9,321 nucleotides of DNA from Cyanobacteria bacterium HKST-UBA02 (lineage in GTDB: Bacteria; Cyanobacteriota; Vampirovibrionia; Obscuribacterales; Obscuribacteraceae): contig JAGQHH010000183.1 of the NCBI GenBank assembly GCA_020431945.1, positions 1 to 9,321 of the forward strand, given 5' to 3'. Of the stretch, positions 1-6,925 are shown piece by piece; position 1 is the stretch's first letter, and every line of letters starts with the position of its first letter. The position numbers were made by a program, and so were the translations under genes. The notes beneath the pieces were generated by a model that was given only the letters and a program-made list of their open reading frames with translations, did no database searches and had not been told where the DNA came from.

Positions 1-285
1 GCGGAGAAAGGTGAGAGTGCCCATCACACGGAGCTCTACGGCGTCGTCCTTGATCTCGGCCCGGGCCTGGAACTCGTAGCAGGGACCGTATTCGTCCACC
101 ACTCTTATGGTCTGGACCGAATCGGCGGTCTCGAGAAGATGTCTGGTGAGGCTGCGCCACTCTCCGGTCCGACCGCTCTTGTTGTTATCGCGGCCGAGCA
201 CTGCCGGGCGGACCTCGGGACCGCCGAGACGGGCGGTGGTCCAGGGCTCTTTGGTAAGGTCGTTTCTGTCGATTTCGATAGCCAT
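1..285 (-). CDS. hypothetical protein, 5' part only (C-terminus outside window)
   Basis: The reverse strand is open from an ATG at 285-283 to the left edge, giving 95 codons with no stop. The protein starts MAIEIDRNDLTKEPW and continues as soluble, charged sequence ending here in VMGTLTFLR. There is no signal peptide or membrane segment. I recognise no family. Upstream of the ATG there is only a weak purine stretch (AGAG), so the start is plausible rather than proven. It lies head to head with the lipoprotein gene beginning at 432, with a shared 146-bp intergenic region. The overlapping plus-strand reading frame (107-499) has low-complexity Arg/Ser/Leu composition typical of an antisense shadow, which supports this strand as the coding one. 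Confidence 0.6.
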   Translation of the reverse strand, partial: MAIEIDRNDLTKEPWTTARLGGPEVRPAVLGRDNNKSGRTGEWRSLTRHLLETADSVQTIRVVDEYGPCYEFQARAEIKDDAVELRVMGTLTFLR

Positions 286-305
286 TTCTCTGTTTTACAA
301 AGGGA

Positions 306-334
306 TTGAAACTGTCTCTGCCAGTGCTTACAAA
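306..334 (+). promoter_or_regulatory. candidate sigma-70 type promoter for the lipoprotein gene
   Basis: TTGAAA at 306-311 (5 of 6 against TTGACA) is followed after exactly 17 nt by TACAAA at 329-334 (4 of 6 against TATAAT). Initiation would fall near 341, giving a leader of about 90 nt before the TTG start at 432. This is a pattern match only. Confidence 0.35.
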
Positions 335-420
335 TTCCTTACCGGCCTGCCCTTGCGGTTAGGTGGTTGTCATGGGAGGATTTTTCGAGATCTTTGCTAT
401 CGTGATAGGTCATTCAAACT

Positions 421-425
421 GGAGG
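421..425 (+). promoter_or_regulatory. Shine-Dalgarno GGAGG that fixes the TTG start at 432
   Basis: A perfect GGAGG core lies 6 nt before TTG 432-434. Upstream in-frame GTG 363 and ATG 372 have no such site, and they would place about 23 or 20 residues before an otherwise ideal lipoprotein signal peptide. Confidence 0.7.
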
Positions 426-431
426 TGGCAA

Positions 432-1847
432 TTGCAAGTCAAATGGTTGACCCGGACTCTCGGTCTCTTTCTACTCACCTTCGCCCTGTCTGGCTGTGAC
501 GATATAGACAGGATCGTCTGGTCTTCCGACGGCAAAATCGCCTGTGTCCTGGCTGCCGACGGTCTCAGGCTGACCGACGGAGGAGGCGCCCTGAGCCCTG
601 TAGCCGAGCGGGACGTGCGTCTGGCCCGGTGGGCTGCCGGCTCCGGTAGGAGCAAACGTCTCTTTACGGTGACCAGCAAGCCGCTCAAGACCTGGCCCGA
701 GATCGAGAAGATTGAGGATGCCGAGAATCTCGATACCATCAAGACTTCGGCTGCCGAGATTCTCATGAGAGCCGATCTGAGCAAAGGCGACTGGGAGAAA
801 TTCACCTCCGAGGCCTCGGATCTGCCTTTTCTGGCTGAGGCTGCCATACTCGCCGATCATCAAGATCATAAGAAGCTCAAAGGTTTATTCGGCGGAAACT
901 GGGACAAGTCCATGCGTGACGCCTCTCTCGATGTGTATTCGGTGAACGCCCACGACGTCGACGGTAGCACCGTGGGTGAAGGCAGAACTCTGCTTCAAAC
1001 CGCCCGGGAGGTGGTCGATCTCTATCCTCAGGAAAACCTTGCCGATAGCCAGAATGCCGGTCGCGCCCTGGCTGTGATTCTCAAGCCCGAGCCTCATCAG
1101 GAGCCTTATCCTCACCGGATTCTGGTCCTGGATGCGAAAGAAGGCAAACAGCTCGCCCGCATCGAGGGGGCGAGCAAGTTCCCCTCCTGGTCGCCGGATG
1201 GCACAACCCTCTATTACATAGGTATCGAAGGAACCGGCAAGGCAAGCGACTCTCTCACTCATATGGGCAGCTTGAAAGCCGCGGTACTCTTCGATCGCTC
1301 CGGGGAGCTCCTGCCTTCGGCGGGGGATCACCAGGTTCTGGCCAGGCTCATTTTCGGATGCGAGTCCCGGGTAAAGGTCCGCAAGAACGGCGACATCGTC
1401 TTCTCCTCTCATGATGTCACCCTGCCCTGTGTGCCTTCCGACTTCTCGCACGAGCACACCATCTATACCCTCAGCCCCGGCAAGCGAGCCACGGTTGCCC
1501 GGCTCTTTCCGAGACGCTCTTCTCTGGGCGCCGGAAACCTGCGTCATTACTTCGAGTTCAACCCCAGCGAGACCAGGGTGAGTTTGCCTGACAAAGAAGG
1601 TTTCGTCACCGTGGTGGATCTGGCCACCGGAGAGCTGACGGTTGTCGACGGCGACGGATTCACTCCGGCTGATAGCCTGAAGTTCCTTCCGCACTGGCTC
1701 TCGGATGACGTCATCTGCCTGCCGGGCAGCCTCGACGATAATCCGGGCCAGGGCACCGAGGTGGTGCTTTACGATTTGAAAGAGAAGAAAGGCCGCTCGA
1801 TCAGCCGTGATTGGCCGAAAGCCGCCACCAGCAAGTTCCTGGAGTGA
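432..1847 (+). CDS. lipoprotein with WD40/TolB-like beta-propeller repeats
   Basis: The protein has 471 residues from a TTG start. It opens with a short lipoprotein signal (basic Lys4/Arg8, a Leu/Phe-rich core, lipobox L19-S-G-C22), so it should be lipidated on Cys22. Asp23-Asp24 follow directly, which in E. coli would favour retention in the inner membrane; whether that rule holds here is unknown. The rest is a series of beta-propeller-like blade signatures: WSSDGK at about 30-35, ILVLDAKEGK at about 230-239 followed by SWSPDGTTLYYIG at about 252-264, VDLATGELTVVDG at about 395-407, and VVLYDLKEKKGRS near the C-terminus. SWSPDG is the hallmark of TolB/PD40-type blades. Such proteins usually bind partners and are not enzymes; no catalytic motif is seen. 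The TPR membrane gene follows after 60 bp on the same strand, so the two probably form a unit. Function is not assigned. An alternative start at GTG 363 is less likely because it lacks a ribosome site and breaks the signal peptide. Confidence 0.8.
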   Translation: MQVKWLTRTLGLFLLTFALSGCDDIDRIVWSSDGKIACVLAADGLRLTDGGGALSPVAERDVRLARWAAGSGRSKRLFTVTSKPLKTWPEIEKIEDAENLDTIKTSAAEILMRADLSKGDWEKFTSEASDLPFLAEAAILADHQDHKKLKGLFGGNWDKSMRDASLDVYSVNAHDVDGSTVGEGRTLLQTAREVVDLYPQENLADSQNAGRALAVILKPEPHQEPYPHRILVLDAKEGKQLARIEGASKFPSWSPDGTTLYYIGIEGTGKASDSLTHMGSLKAAVLFDRSGELLPSAGDHQVLARLIFGCESRVKVRKNGDIVFSSHDVTLPCVPSDFSHEHTIYTLSPGKRATVARLFPRRSSLGAGNLRHYFEFNPSETRVSLPDKEGFVTVVDLATGELTVVDGDGFTPADSLKFLPHWLSDDVICLPGSLDDNPGQGTEVVLYDLKEKKGRSISRDWPKAATSKFLE

Positions 1848-1868
1848 GCCTGACGGTTTCGCTCCCGG

Positions 1869-1880
1869 TGCCCGCGGGCA
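1869..1880. other. 12-bp GC palindrome between two co-directional genes
   Basis: TGCCCGCGGGCA is a perfect palindrome 21 bp after the lipoprotein stop. As RNA it could form only a 4-bp stem with a four-base loop and there is no U-tract, so it is not a convincing terminator. It may be a protein-binding site or chance. Confidence 0.25.
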
Positions 1881-1894
1881 TTATAGTTAGCGGT

Positions 1895-1900
1895 GGAGGA
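1895..1900 (+). promoter_or_regulatory. Shine-Dalgarno GGAGGA that supports the TTG start at 1908
   Basis: GGAGGA lies 7 nt before TTG 1908-1910. The only longer in-frame start, GTG 1893, would place this site inside the coding region and has no ribosome site of its own. Confidence 0.65.
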
Positions 1901-1907
1901 CAGTCTC

Positions 1908-3005
1908 TTGCAGCTAGCGCGTATCGTCAACCGGCAACCGCCAAATCGAGTACCCCTGGGTATTCTCGCTGAAGAATGGGCGGTCTGGGTGATCTTCGCC
2001 CTGCCCGTGATTCATTTCGCCCTGAGCATTGCCAGCGGAGATCCGGTAAGCGCTCTTTTCGCGGTGGGGGTGGAGCTATTCGCTCTCTGGTATCTGACCG
2101 GGCTGATTCTGGTGACCAGATCCCTCCGGGTTCTCTATCTCAACCGGGGCAACCCCAATCAGTTCGAGATCGAGCGCACTGCCCGGGAAGCGCTTCTCAA
2201 GCTCAATCGCCTGCCTGTTTACAAGGGCATGGCCCGGGTGCCCCTGCTTTCGCTGATGGCCTACGGCGAGGCCATGCAGGGCAAATATGACGAAGCCGAG
2301 GAGACTTACTGGGAGGTGGCGGGCAGCCTTCTCGATCGCAAACAGCAGAAATCCCTCAATTATGCTCTGCATATCTATAATCTCTCCCTCACTGCCATGA
2401 AGCAGGGACGCCCTCAGGATGCCCTTCTGCTGGCGGACGAGTCTCTGTCCACATTCCAGGACCATCTCAAGAACGAGCTTCTCGGCTCCGCTTATCCTCT
2501 CAACTGGCTGGGCTGGATCTGGCTCAACGAAGGGGATCTGGACAAGTCGCAGGAATATCTCGAGCGCGCCTGGCGCATCCTTGCCATGCCCGGCAAGCTG
2601 CCCTGGTGGATGCGCCCGGATCATGTCGATCAACTCAAGCTCGGCAATCGTGTGAATTTCAGCACAGTGATCCTGAGAAGAGGCGATCTAGAGGGAGCGC
2701 AGAAAATTTTTCCTCAAATAATCAGTCTGATTACAAAGAGCTTCAATGCCATGGTGCCTTCTTCCATCAGCGAAGTGGTGGCACTAGCCGAGGAGTTTCG
2801 CAAATCCGGGGATCTGGAGCGTGCCGAGACCCTGCTCGATCTCTGCTATCAGTACGGCAGGAGCATCCCGGATCATCCTGATTGCCAGTCCATCCTCACC
2901 GGCTATGAAGCGCTTCTTGTGGACAGCGGTCGAGACGACGATATTGGCTGCATGAAAAACTGGCTTCTGACGAGCGAAAAAGAAGAAGGCGCGTCTAACG
3001 ATTGA
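1908..3005 (+). CDS. two-helix membrane protein with TPR-like repeats
   Basis: The protein has 365 residues from TTG 1908. A short N-terminal segment is followed by two hydrophobic helices, about 25-43 (WVIFALPVIHFALSIAS) and 46-69 (SALFAVGVELFALWYLTGL). A long soluble alpha-helical region follows with TPR-like helix pairs: around 115-140 (MAYGEAMQGKYDEAEETY), 157-180 (YNLSLTAMKQGRPQDALLL), 199-223 (NWLGWIWLNEGDLDKSQEY), 255-265 (LRRGDLEGAQ) and 292-315 (EEFRKSGDLERAETLLDL). TPRs are protein-interaction scaffolds; here the domain would be anchored at the membrane face. The pairing with the upstream propeller lipoprotein suggests an envelope complex, but that is inference. It ends tail to tail with the minus-strand gene at 2995, overlapping it by 11 bp. 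The exact family is not recognised. Confidence 0.8.
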   Translation: MQLARIVNRQPPNRVPLGILAEEWAVWVIFALPVIHFALSIASGDPVSALFAVGVELFALWYLTGLILVTRSLRVLYLNRGNPNQFEIERTAREALLKLNRLPVYKGMARVPLLSLMAYGEAMQGKYDEAEETYWEVAGSLLDRKQQKSLNYALHIYNLSLTAMKQGRPQDALLLADESLSTFQDHLKNELLGSAYPLNWLGWIWLNEGDLDKSQEYLERAWRILAMPGKLPWWMRPDHVDQLKLGNRVNFSTVILRRGDLEGAQKIFPQIISLITKSFNAMVPSSISEVVALAEEFRKSGDLERAETLLDLCYQYGRSIPDHPDCQSILTGYEALLVDSGRDDDIGCMKNWLLTSEKEEGASND

Positions 3006-4383
3006 GATCAGGCCAGGCCATGATCGCCCGGTCGTCTATGTTCTTGAAGACATCACCCTGTTTGGTGCCGGCATTTTTCGGCATGGGCACATCCGAGAGG
3101 CTGAGGGCCACGGCTTCGAGCTCGAGGGGCTTGGGCGGCGGCAGGATCTCGGCAAGAACAGCGGTCTTGACGCTGGTGGCCTCGGTCCGGGTGGTGACTT
3201 TCTCTTTCAAGCCCGGTTTGGCTGGAGGCAAGCGGCGGGCAACTGCTTTTTTCGCTTCGATCTCTTTCCTTTTCTGTATGCTGGCGCTTGTGGTCTTGCT
3301 TTCCATCTGGATCTGAGCCAGGGCCTGTTTTTCCATTGCCTCCCGGCGCAGGCGCACCGCCCGGATATACCGGAGCAAGCGACCGTAGTTCCAGGTCATG
3401 CGGAAATTGAAGCCGTCGATTTTGGAGCTTCCCGGAAACTCGAGAATACGTGAATAATTCATCTCTTTTATGGTGGCGAGCAAGCAACGATTCAAGACAC
3501 TATCGGCGGTGCTGGCGTAGATATGCCCCCGGAGCTTGCCTGTTTTGTCTATGCTGAAAATGCAGGCTGCCGATCCGGTCAGGTGGTCGCCTCCTTCTCT
3601 TGCCAGATGCTTGAGGAGGATATATTGAAACGCCCTGGTGAAGCGGTTGATCCAGAAGTCCCATTCTCTGGTATTCTCCGGTGCCTGTCTGTACTTGGTG
3701 AGACCGTCCGGATGGCTCGCCCAGTTCTTGTTGTTGAGCTTGCGGCTCTTGTTCACCAGCTCGAGCATGTCCTCCAGGGGCATGCTCGAAGCATATGTCG
3801 GTGAATAGCGTTTCTGCCTGGCTTTTTTCGGATCTTTTCCGATCGATTTGACCCAGCGTTTGCTCTGTCTGTACATATCCTCGAGAGAGTCCATGAAATC
3901 CGGCGCCGGATCGCCGGATGCGGTCTTGCCGCTTACCATCTGGTTCCAGCCCGCGCCTACCCATTCGAACCAGTTCGGCTCTTTGGCCTGCTTCAGGACC
4001 GGTATCTTCGGCAGGATGTCCTGATTCTTGTCCATGGCTTCCCGGGTGAGAGCTTCCACCATCTCGGGCTGCAACTGTCTGGCTGCCATCTCCAGCTCTC
4101 CCAGGGCCTGGACGTCCTGACCGAGACGTTTTTGCACCAGACCCAGATAATAATGGCTCAGCCCGCTATCGGGATTCTCTCTCAGGTCGGTGGCAAGCAG
4201 GGCGGCTGCTTTGTCATAATTGCCTTTCTGATATTCGCCGATGGCTTTCAGAATCAAGCTGTGAGACTGCTCTGCCAGCGCCGGTGCCGCCATCAGCAGG
4301 AGGCTCATAGCGAGAATTATCATAGCGAGACTCATGGCGGTGATCGCTGACAGTTCGTATTCGAGCGTGTGCTTTCTTTTCAT
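2995..4383 (-). CDS. secreted TPR protein with TonB C-terminal-like domain
   Basis: The protein has 462 residues and starts at ATG 4383-4381, with an AGGG ribosome site 8 nt upstream. The N-terminus is a long signal peptide (basic MKRKH, hydrophobic core about 18-33, cleavage likely after A-L-A37). One or two TPR-like units cover about 42-106, including KAIGEYQKGNYDKAAALLA and LGLVQKRLGQDVQALGELEMA. A domain at about 245-335 has the layout of a TonB C-terminal or TonB-like fold: a long helix RFTRAFQYILLKHL, then SAACIFSIDKTGKLRGHIYAST, helix LNRCLLATIKEM, and FNFRMTWNYGR. The tail (about 365-425) is rich in Lys, Ala and Pro, including LPPPKP, like a flexible periplasmic linker. Classical TonB has an N-terminal anchor and a C-terminal receptor-binding domain; here the Pro/Lys tract follows the domain, so an energy-transducing role is doubtful. 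It is divergent from the small membrane gene at 4479. Confidence 0.75.
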   Translation of the reverse strand: MKRKHTLEYELSAITAMSLAMIILAMSLLLMAAPALAEQSHSLILKAIGEYQKGNYDKAAALLATDLRENPDSGLSHYYLGLVQKRLGQDVQALGELEMAARQLQPEMVEALTREAMDKNQDILPKIPVLKQAKEPNWFEWVGAGWNQMVSGKTASGDPAPDFMDSLEDMYRQSKRWVKSIGKDPKKARQKRYSPTYASSMPLEDMLELVNKSRKLNNKNWASHPDGLTKYRQAPENTREWDFWINRFTRAFQYILLKHLAREGGDHLTGSAACIFSIDKTGKLRGHIYASTADSVLNRCLLATIKEMNYSRILEFPGSSKIDGFNFRMTWNYGRLLRYIRAVRLRREAMEKQALAQIQMESKTTSASIQKRKEIEAKKAVARRLPPAKPGLKEKVTTRTEATSVKTAVLAEILPPPKPLELEAVALSLSDVPMPKNAGTKQGDVFKNIDDRAIMAWPDLNR

Positions 4384-4397
4384 GGCTTCTACCCTGC

Positions 4398-4403
4398 ATT
4401 ATG
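4398..4403 (-). promoter_or_regulatory. possible -10 element (CATAAT) upstream of the TonB-like gene
   Basis: On the minus strand CATAAT matches the -10 consensus at 5 of 6 positions and lies 14 nt before the ATG at 4383. No good -35 lies at the right distance, and initiation here would leave a leader of only about 8 nt, so this is weak. Confidence 0.2.
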
Positions 4404-4478
4404 CCCGCAATTGTGGAATCGGTGGCTGACGGGGGTAAGAAGCTAGAACCCGGAAGTCTGTAGATATTCGAGGATACG

Positions 4479-4961
4479 ATGAAATTTATTGGACTGATTT
4501 CTGTTCTGGCTCTGGTGCTCCTCCTGGTCCAGGATCCTGCTCTTGCCGCCGAGGGCGCGAAAACCCCGGCAGCCCTGCAGAGCCCTGTTTTCAAATTCAC
4601 CATGGCTTTCTTGAGCAATGCCATTCCCTGGATTGTCGGATTCGCCTGCGACCTGGCCATTCTCAAAAAGTTTCTATCATGGAAAAACACTGTTCTAACG
4701 GCTCTGGTCGCTTTCGTTCTCGCTTATCCTTCGATATTCTTCGCCTTGCCAGCCCTTATCCCGTTCGTCAGCAAGTCGGAGCTGGAGTGGCTGGCGATCA
4801 TTGTCTTCGCCGTGGTCCTCACCATCGCTATCAGCTGTGTGAAATTCATCGGCTACTGGGTAATCAATGAGGGGCTACCGAAAAAGCTCGTCTGCGCCCT
4901 GCTTGTATGCAGCGCTGCGGCTCTCACCGGGACCTCCTACCTCGTCTCGATTCTCAAATAA
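4479..4961 (+). CDS. small multi-pass membrane protein with signal peptide, function unknown
   Basis: The protein has 160 residues and starts at ATG 4479, with GAGG at 4470-4473. MKFIGLISVLALVLLLVQDPALA looks like a cleavable signal peptide (cleavage near A-L-A23). Three to four hydrophobic helices follow, at about 43-62, 71-97, 103-126 and 137-157. Charged residues cluster in short loops (LKKFLSWKN, SKSELEW, NEGLPKK). The signal-peptide-plus-small-membrane-bundle layout superficially resembles TrbC/VirB2-type pilins, but no conjugation genes are nearby and the protein has too many helices, so I do not assign it. It is divergent from the TonB-like gene and convergent with tRNA-Ser, whose 3' end is 1 bp from its stop codon. 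Confidence 0.7.
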   Translation: MKFIGLISVLALVLLLVQDPALAAEGAKTPAALQSPVFKFTMAFLSNAIPWIVGFACDLAILKKFLSWKNTVLTALVAFVLAYPSIFFALPALIPFVSKSELEWLAIIVFAVVLTIAISCVKFIGYWVINEGLPKKLVCALLVCSAAALTGTSYLVSILK

Positions 4962-4962
4962 T

Positions 4963-5051
4963 TGGCGGAGCAGACAGGACTCGAACCTGCAAATCTCGTC
5001 AGGAGACCGACTGTTTAGCAAACAGTTTCCTCGACCGGTCGGACCTGCTCC
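4963..5051 (-). tRNA. tRNA-Ser(GCU)
   Basis: An 89-nt class II tRNA with encoded CCA. The acceptor GGAGCAG pairs perfectly with CTGCTCC, followed by G73. The anticodon loop TTGCTAA gives GCU (positions 5019-5017), reading AGC/AGU. It has a long variable arm (around 4994-5010) and a normal T loop TTCGAGT. It is a regular, functional-looking tRNA outside the array, a useful contrast with the deviant array members. Confidence 0.95.
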
Positions 5052-5057
5052 ATTTCC

Positions 5058-5063
5058 AAGGAG
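5058..5063 (+). promoter_or_regulatory. Shine-Dalgarno AAGGAG for the TTG start at 5073
   Basis: AAGGAG lies 9 nt before TTG 5073-5075 (a second TTG follows at 5076). No in-frame ATG exists until residue 69, inside the conserved domain, so a TTG start is required. Confidence 0.65.
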
Positions 5064-5072
5064 ATATCTTCA

Positions 5073-5813
5073 TTGTTGAGCCGGATTATCATATTGCTTT
5101 ATGGCATTGTCGCTTATGCTGCATTTTTCGTGACGATCCTTTACGGAATCGGTTTCGTCACCGGTATTGCGGTGCCCAAGACCATCGATAGCGGCGGACT
5201 ATCAGGGATAGAGCCGCTCTCTTCCGCTCTCATCGATCTGGCTGTGCTCGCATTTTTCGGTATCACCCACAGCACCATGGCCAGACCGGGATTCAAGAAA
5301 AAACTTACCAGGATACTTCCGGTGGCCGCCGAGCGCAGCACTTTCGTGCTGGTGGCGAGCCTCCAGCTCGCTCTGGTCTTCTATGTCTGGCAACCCCTTC
5401 CCATGGTTCTCTGGCAAACCAGCCATACGGCTTTTGTCTATGCCGGAATCGGCATATCTCTGGTCGGCTGGGTGGTGGTTTTCTGGTCCAGCTTTCTCAT
5501 CGATCATTTCGATCTTTTCGGCTTGAAACAAGTCTGGCTGAATTTCAAGGAGACTCCATATAGCCACAGTCCCTTCATGGTCAGAGGCCTTTACAAAATG
5601 GTCCGGCATCCTCTCATGACCGGCTTCATGATGGCTTTCTGGATAACCCCGACTATGACTGTGGGTCATCTTCTTTTCGCCCTGGTGATGACGGCCTATA
5701 TCGCTATCGGGGTGGCTCTCGAGGAGAAGGACCTGGAGCGTGCTCTGGGCGAGGACTATATCGCCTATAAGAAATCCACGCCGATGTTTTTCCCCTTAAA
5801 GCTCAAACGTTAG
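5073..5813 (+). CDS. mddA: MddA-like methanethiol S-methyltransferase (NnrU/ICMT-fold membrane methyltransferase)
   Basis: The protein has 246 residues and several membrane helices (about 5-30, 51-66, 91-110, 119-143, 180-213). Sequence hallmarks match the MddA branch of isoprenylcysteine-methyltransferase-like proteins: FFGITHSTMARPGFK (61-75), ERSTFVL (87-93), FDLFGLKQ (146-153), then the cofactor-side segment LYKMVRHPLMTGF (173-185) and EEKDLERALGEDYIAYKKSTPMF (217-239). MddA uses S-adenosylmethionine to methylate methanethiol to dimethyl sulfide; related membrane proteins (NnrU, other ICMT-like) share the fold. Length is close to the usual 240-270 residues. The gene starts at TTG just beyond tRNA-Ser and is followed after 20 bp by the kinase, so the two may be cotranscribed. 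Family placement is fairly firm; the substrate is inferred. Confidence 0.75.
   Translation: MLSRIIILLYGIVAYAAFFVTILYGIGFVTGIAVPKTIDSGGLSGIEPLSSALIDLAVLAFFGITHSTMARPGFKKKLTRILPVAAERSTFVLVASLQLALVFYVWQPLPMVLWQTSHTAFVYAGIGISLVGWVVVFWSSFLIDHFDLFGLKQVWLNFKETPYSHSPFMVRGLYKMVRHPLMTGFMMAFWITPTMTVGHLLFALVMTAYIAIGVALEEKDLERALGEDYIAYKKSTPMFFPLKLKR
5085..5113 (-). promoter_or_regulatory. candidate promoter for tRNA-Ser(GCU), inside the mddA 5' end
   Basis: On the minus strand GCGACA (5113-5108; 4 of 6) and GATAAT (5090-5085; 5 of 6) are exactly 17 nt apart. Initiation near 5078 would give a leader of about 27 nt before the tRNA. Since the tRNA stands alone between two plus-strand genes, its promoter must lie within the coding start of the methyltransferase gene. 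Confidence 0.4.
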
Positions 5814-5833
5814 TCACGATATATACTGGATTT

Positions 5834-6904
5834 ATGGAGAAGAATGCGCCTCACCCCAGCAAACTCAAGCTCTGCACTGCTTGCGATAGCCTCTTCGAGA
5901 ATCCGGACTTTTTCGTCTGTCCTCACGACGGCAACAAGCTCATCGAAGCAGGCAAAGTCGACAGGCTGATCGGGGTCAGGCTCAACGATCGCTACCGAGT
6001 GGTGGAACAGCTTCACCGCGGCGGCCGTACCACCATTTACAAGGGCAGGCACGACCTCATGGGAAGGGACGTGGCCATCAAAGTCCTCAACTCGGAATGG
6101 GTCAGCGACCAGATCTCGATCAAGCGATTCCAGCAGGAAGCCCAGGCTGTCTCGCATCTCCAGCATCCCGGGGTGATCACGGTCTATGACTATGGTTTCG
6201 TTCCGAGCGGCCAGCCTTTCATGGTGATGGATCTCTTGCAGGGCGAGACTCTTCACACCAAAGTGGTGCAGGAAGGACCTCTGAGTCCGGCACGATTCCG
6301 CAAGCTCTTCTGGGAGATTTGCGGAGCTATGGCCCAGGCTCATGATCTCGGAGTGGTGCATCGGGATTTGAAACCGGCCAATATTCTACTTACCCGGATT
6401 GAAGAGACAGAAGTGCCGATCATCATAGACTTCAGTATCGCCAGGCTGATGCCTTCTTCCAGAAAAACAAATCAGAGCCTCACCCAGACCGGCGAGATTC
6501 TCGGAACGCCGCTTTATATGAGCCCGGAGCAGTGTCTTGCTGCTTCTATCGATGCTCGCTCGGATATCTATTCTCTTGGTTGTACGATGTTTTTCGCTCT
6601 CACCGGGGAGCCCCCTTTCCGGGGCGATTCGAACATAGACACCATGGAACTGCATATGATGGGCAGGGTAGAAACAGGACGGCTGCCACCGGACCTCGAG
6701 CCCATCGTATTGAAAGCCATGGCCAAGAATAATCGGGACCGATTCGCTTCAATGGATCAGCTCGGCGAGGCTCTCACCGGCAAGCCCGTGGACAAGCGGA
6801 ACTGGCACGAGCGCGGACTGCATCTGGCTGGTGTCAGCGAGAAAAAGAAAGGCGAAGATCCGAGCGAGCCGCCGAAGAAAAAGAAGCGCTTCTGGTTCTT
6901 TTGA
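5834..6904 (+). CDS. Hanks-type serine/threonine protein kinase with N-terminal zinc-ribbon-like motif
   Basis: The protein has 356 residues. The N-terminus has C14-x2-C17 and C29-P-H31-D-G, a zinc-ribbon-like motif common ahead of bacterial kinases. The kinase domain spans about 54-320: glycine loop LHRGGRTTIYKG (60-71), ATP-anchoring Lys83 in VAIK, Glu102 of helix C, catalytic loop HRDLKPANIL (176-185) with Asp178 and Asn183, metal-binding Asp199, GTPLYMSPEQ (224-233) and DARSDIYSLG. These residues predict an active kinase. Two oddities: the glycine loop has lost its first and third glycines (H61, T67), and DFG is DFS (199-201). There is no transmembrane helix or sensor domain; the tail is PPKKKKRFWFF, a basic-aromatic end that could touch the membrane (inference). 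ATG 5834 has only a weak ribosome site. The gene follows the methyltransferase by 20 bp, so cotranscription is likely. Substrate unknown. Confidence 0.9.
   Translation: MEKNAPHPSKLKLCTACDSLFENPDFFVCPHDGNKLIEAGKVDRLIGVRLNDRYRVVEQLHRGGRTTIYKGRHDLMGRDVAIKVLNSEWVSDQISIKRFQQEAQAVSHLQHPGVITVYDYGFVPSGQPFMVMDLLQGETLHTKVVQEGPLSPARFRKLFWEICGAMAQAHDLGVVHRDLKPANILLTRIEETEVPIIIDFSIARLMPSSRKTNQSLTQTGEILGTPLYMSPEQCLAASIDARSDIYSLGCTMFFALTGEPPFRGDSNIDTMELHMMGRVETGRLPPDLEPIVLKAMAKNNRDRFASMDQLGEALTGKPVDKRNWHERGLHLAGVSEKKKGEDPSEPPKKKKRFWFF
6875..6900. terminator. weak bidirectional terminator-like palindrome at the kinase 3' end
   Basis: AGAAGCGCTTCT (6882-6893) is a perfect 12-bp palindrome. It is flanked by AAGAA (6875-6879) and TTCTT (6896-6900), which could extend the stem around a 2x2 internal loop. 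On the minus strand it is followed directly by a run of Ts, so it could end the tRNA array transcript. On the plus strand a shorter T run follows. The stem is AT-rich and overlaps Lys-rich kinase codons, so its terminator role is uncertain. Confidence 0.3.
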
Positions 6905-6925
6905 TCTCTTACTGAAGAGTGACGA

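Noticed and set aside
107..499. 130-codon plus-strand open frame near the left edge
   Set aside because: It overlaps the minus-strand partial gene and the start of the lipoprotein gene, has an Arg/Ser/Leu-rich random composition and no ribosome site.
885..1694. 269-codon open frame antisense to the lipoprotein gene
   Set aside because: It is a shadow frame; the plus strand has a lipobox, ribosome site and blade motifs, while the antisense frame has no ribosome site or domain.
2995..4383. Classical TonB energy transducer
   Set aside because: The N-terminus looks like a cleavable signal, TPRs precede the TonB-like domain and the Pro/Lys-rich tract follows it; this order does not match TonB.
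4479..4961. VirB2/TrbC-type pilin
   Set aside because: Only the signal peptide and size are reminiscent; there are too many hydrophobic helices and no type IV secretion genes nearby.
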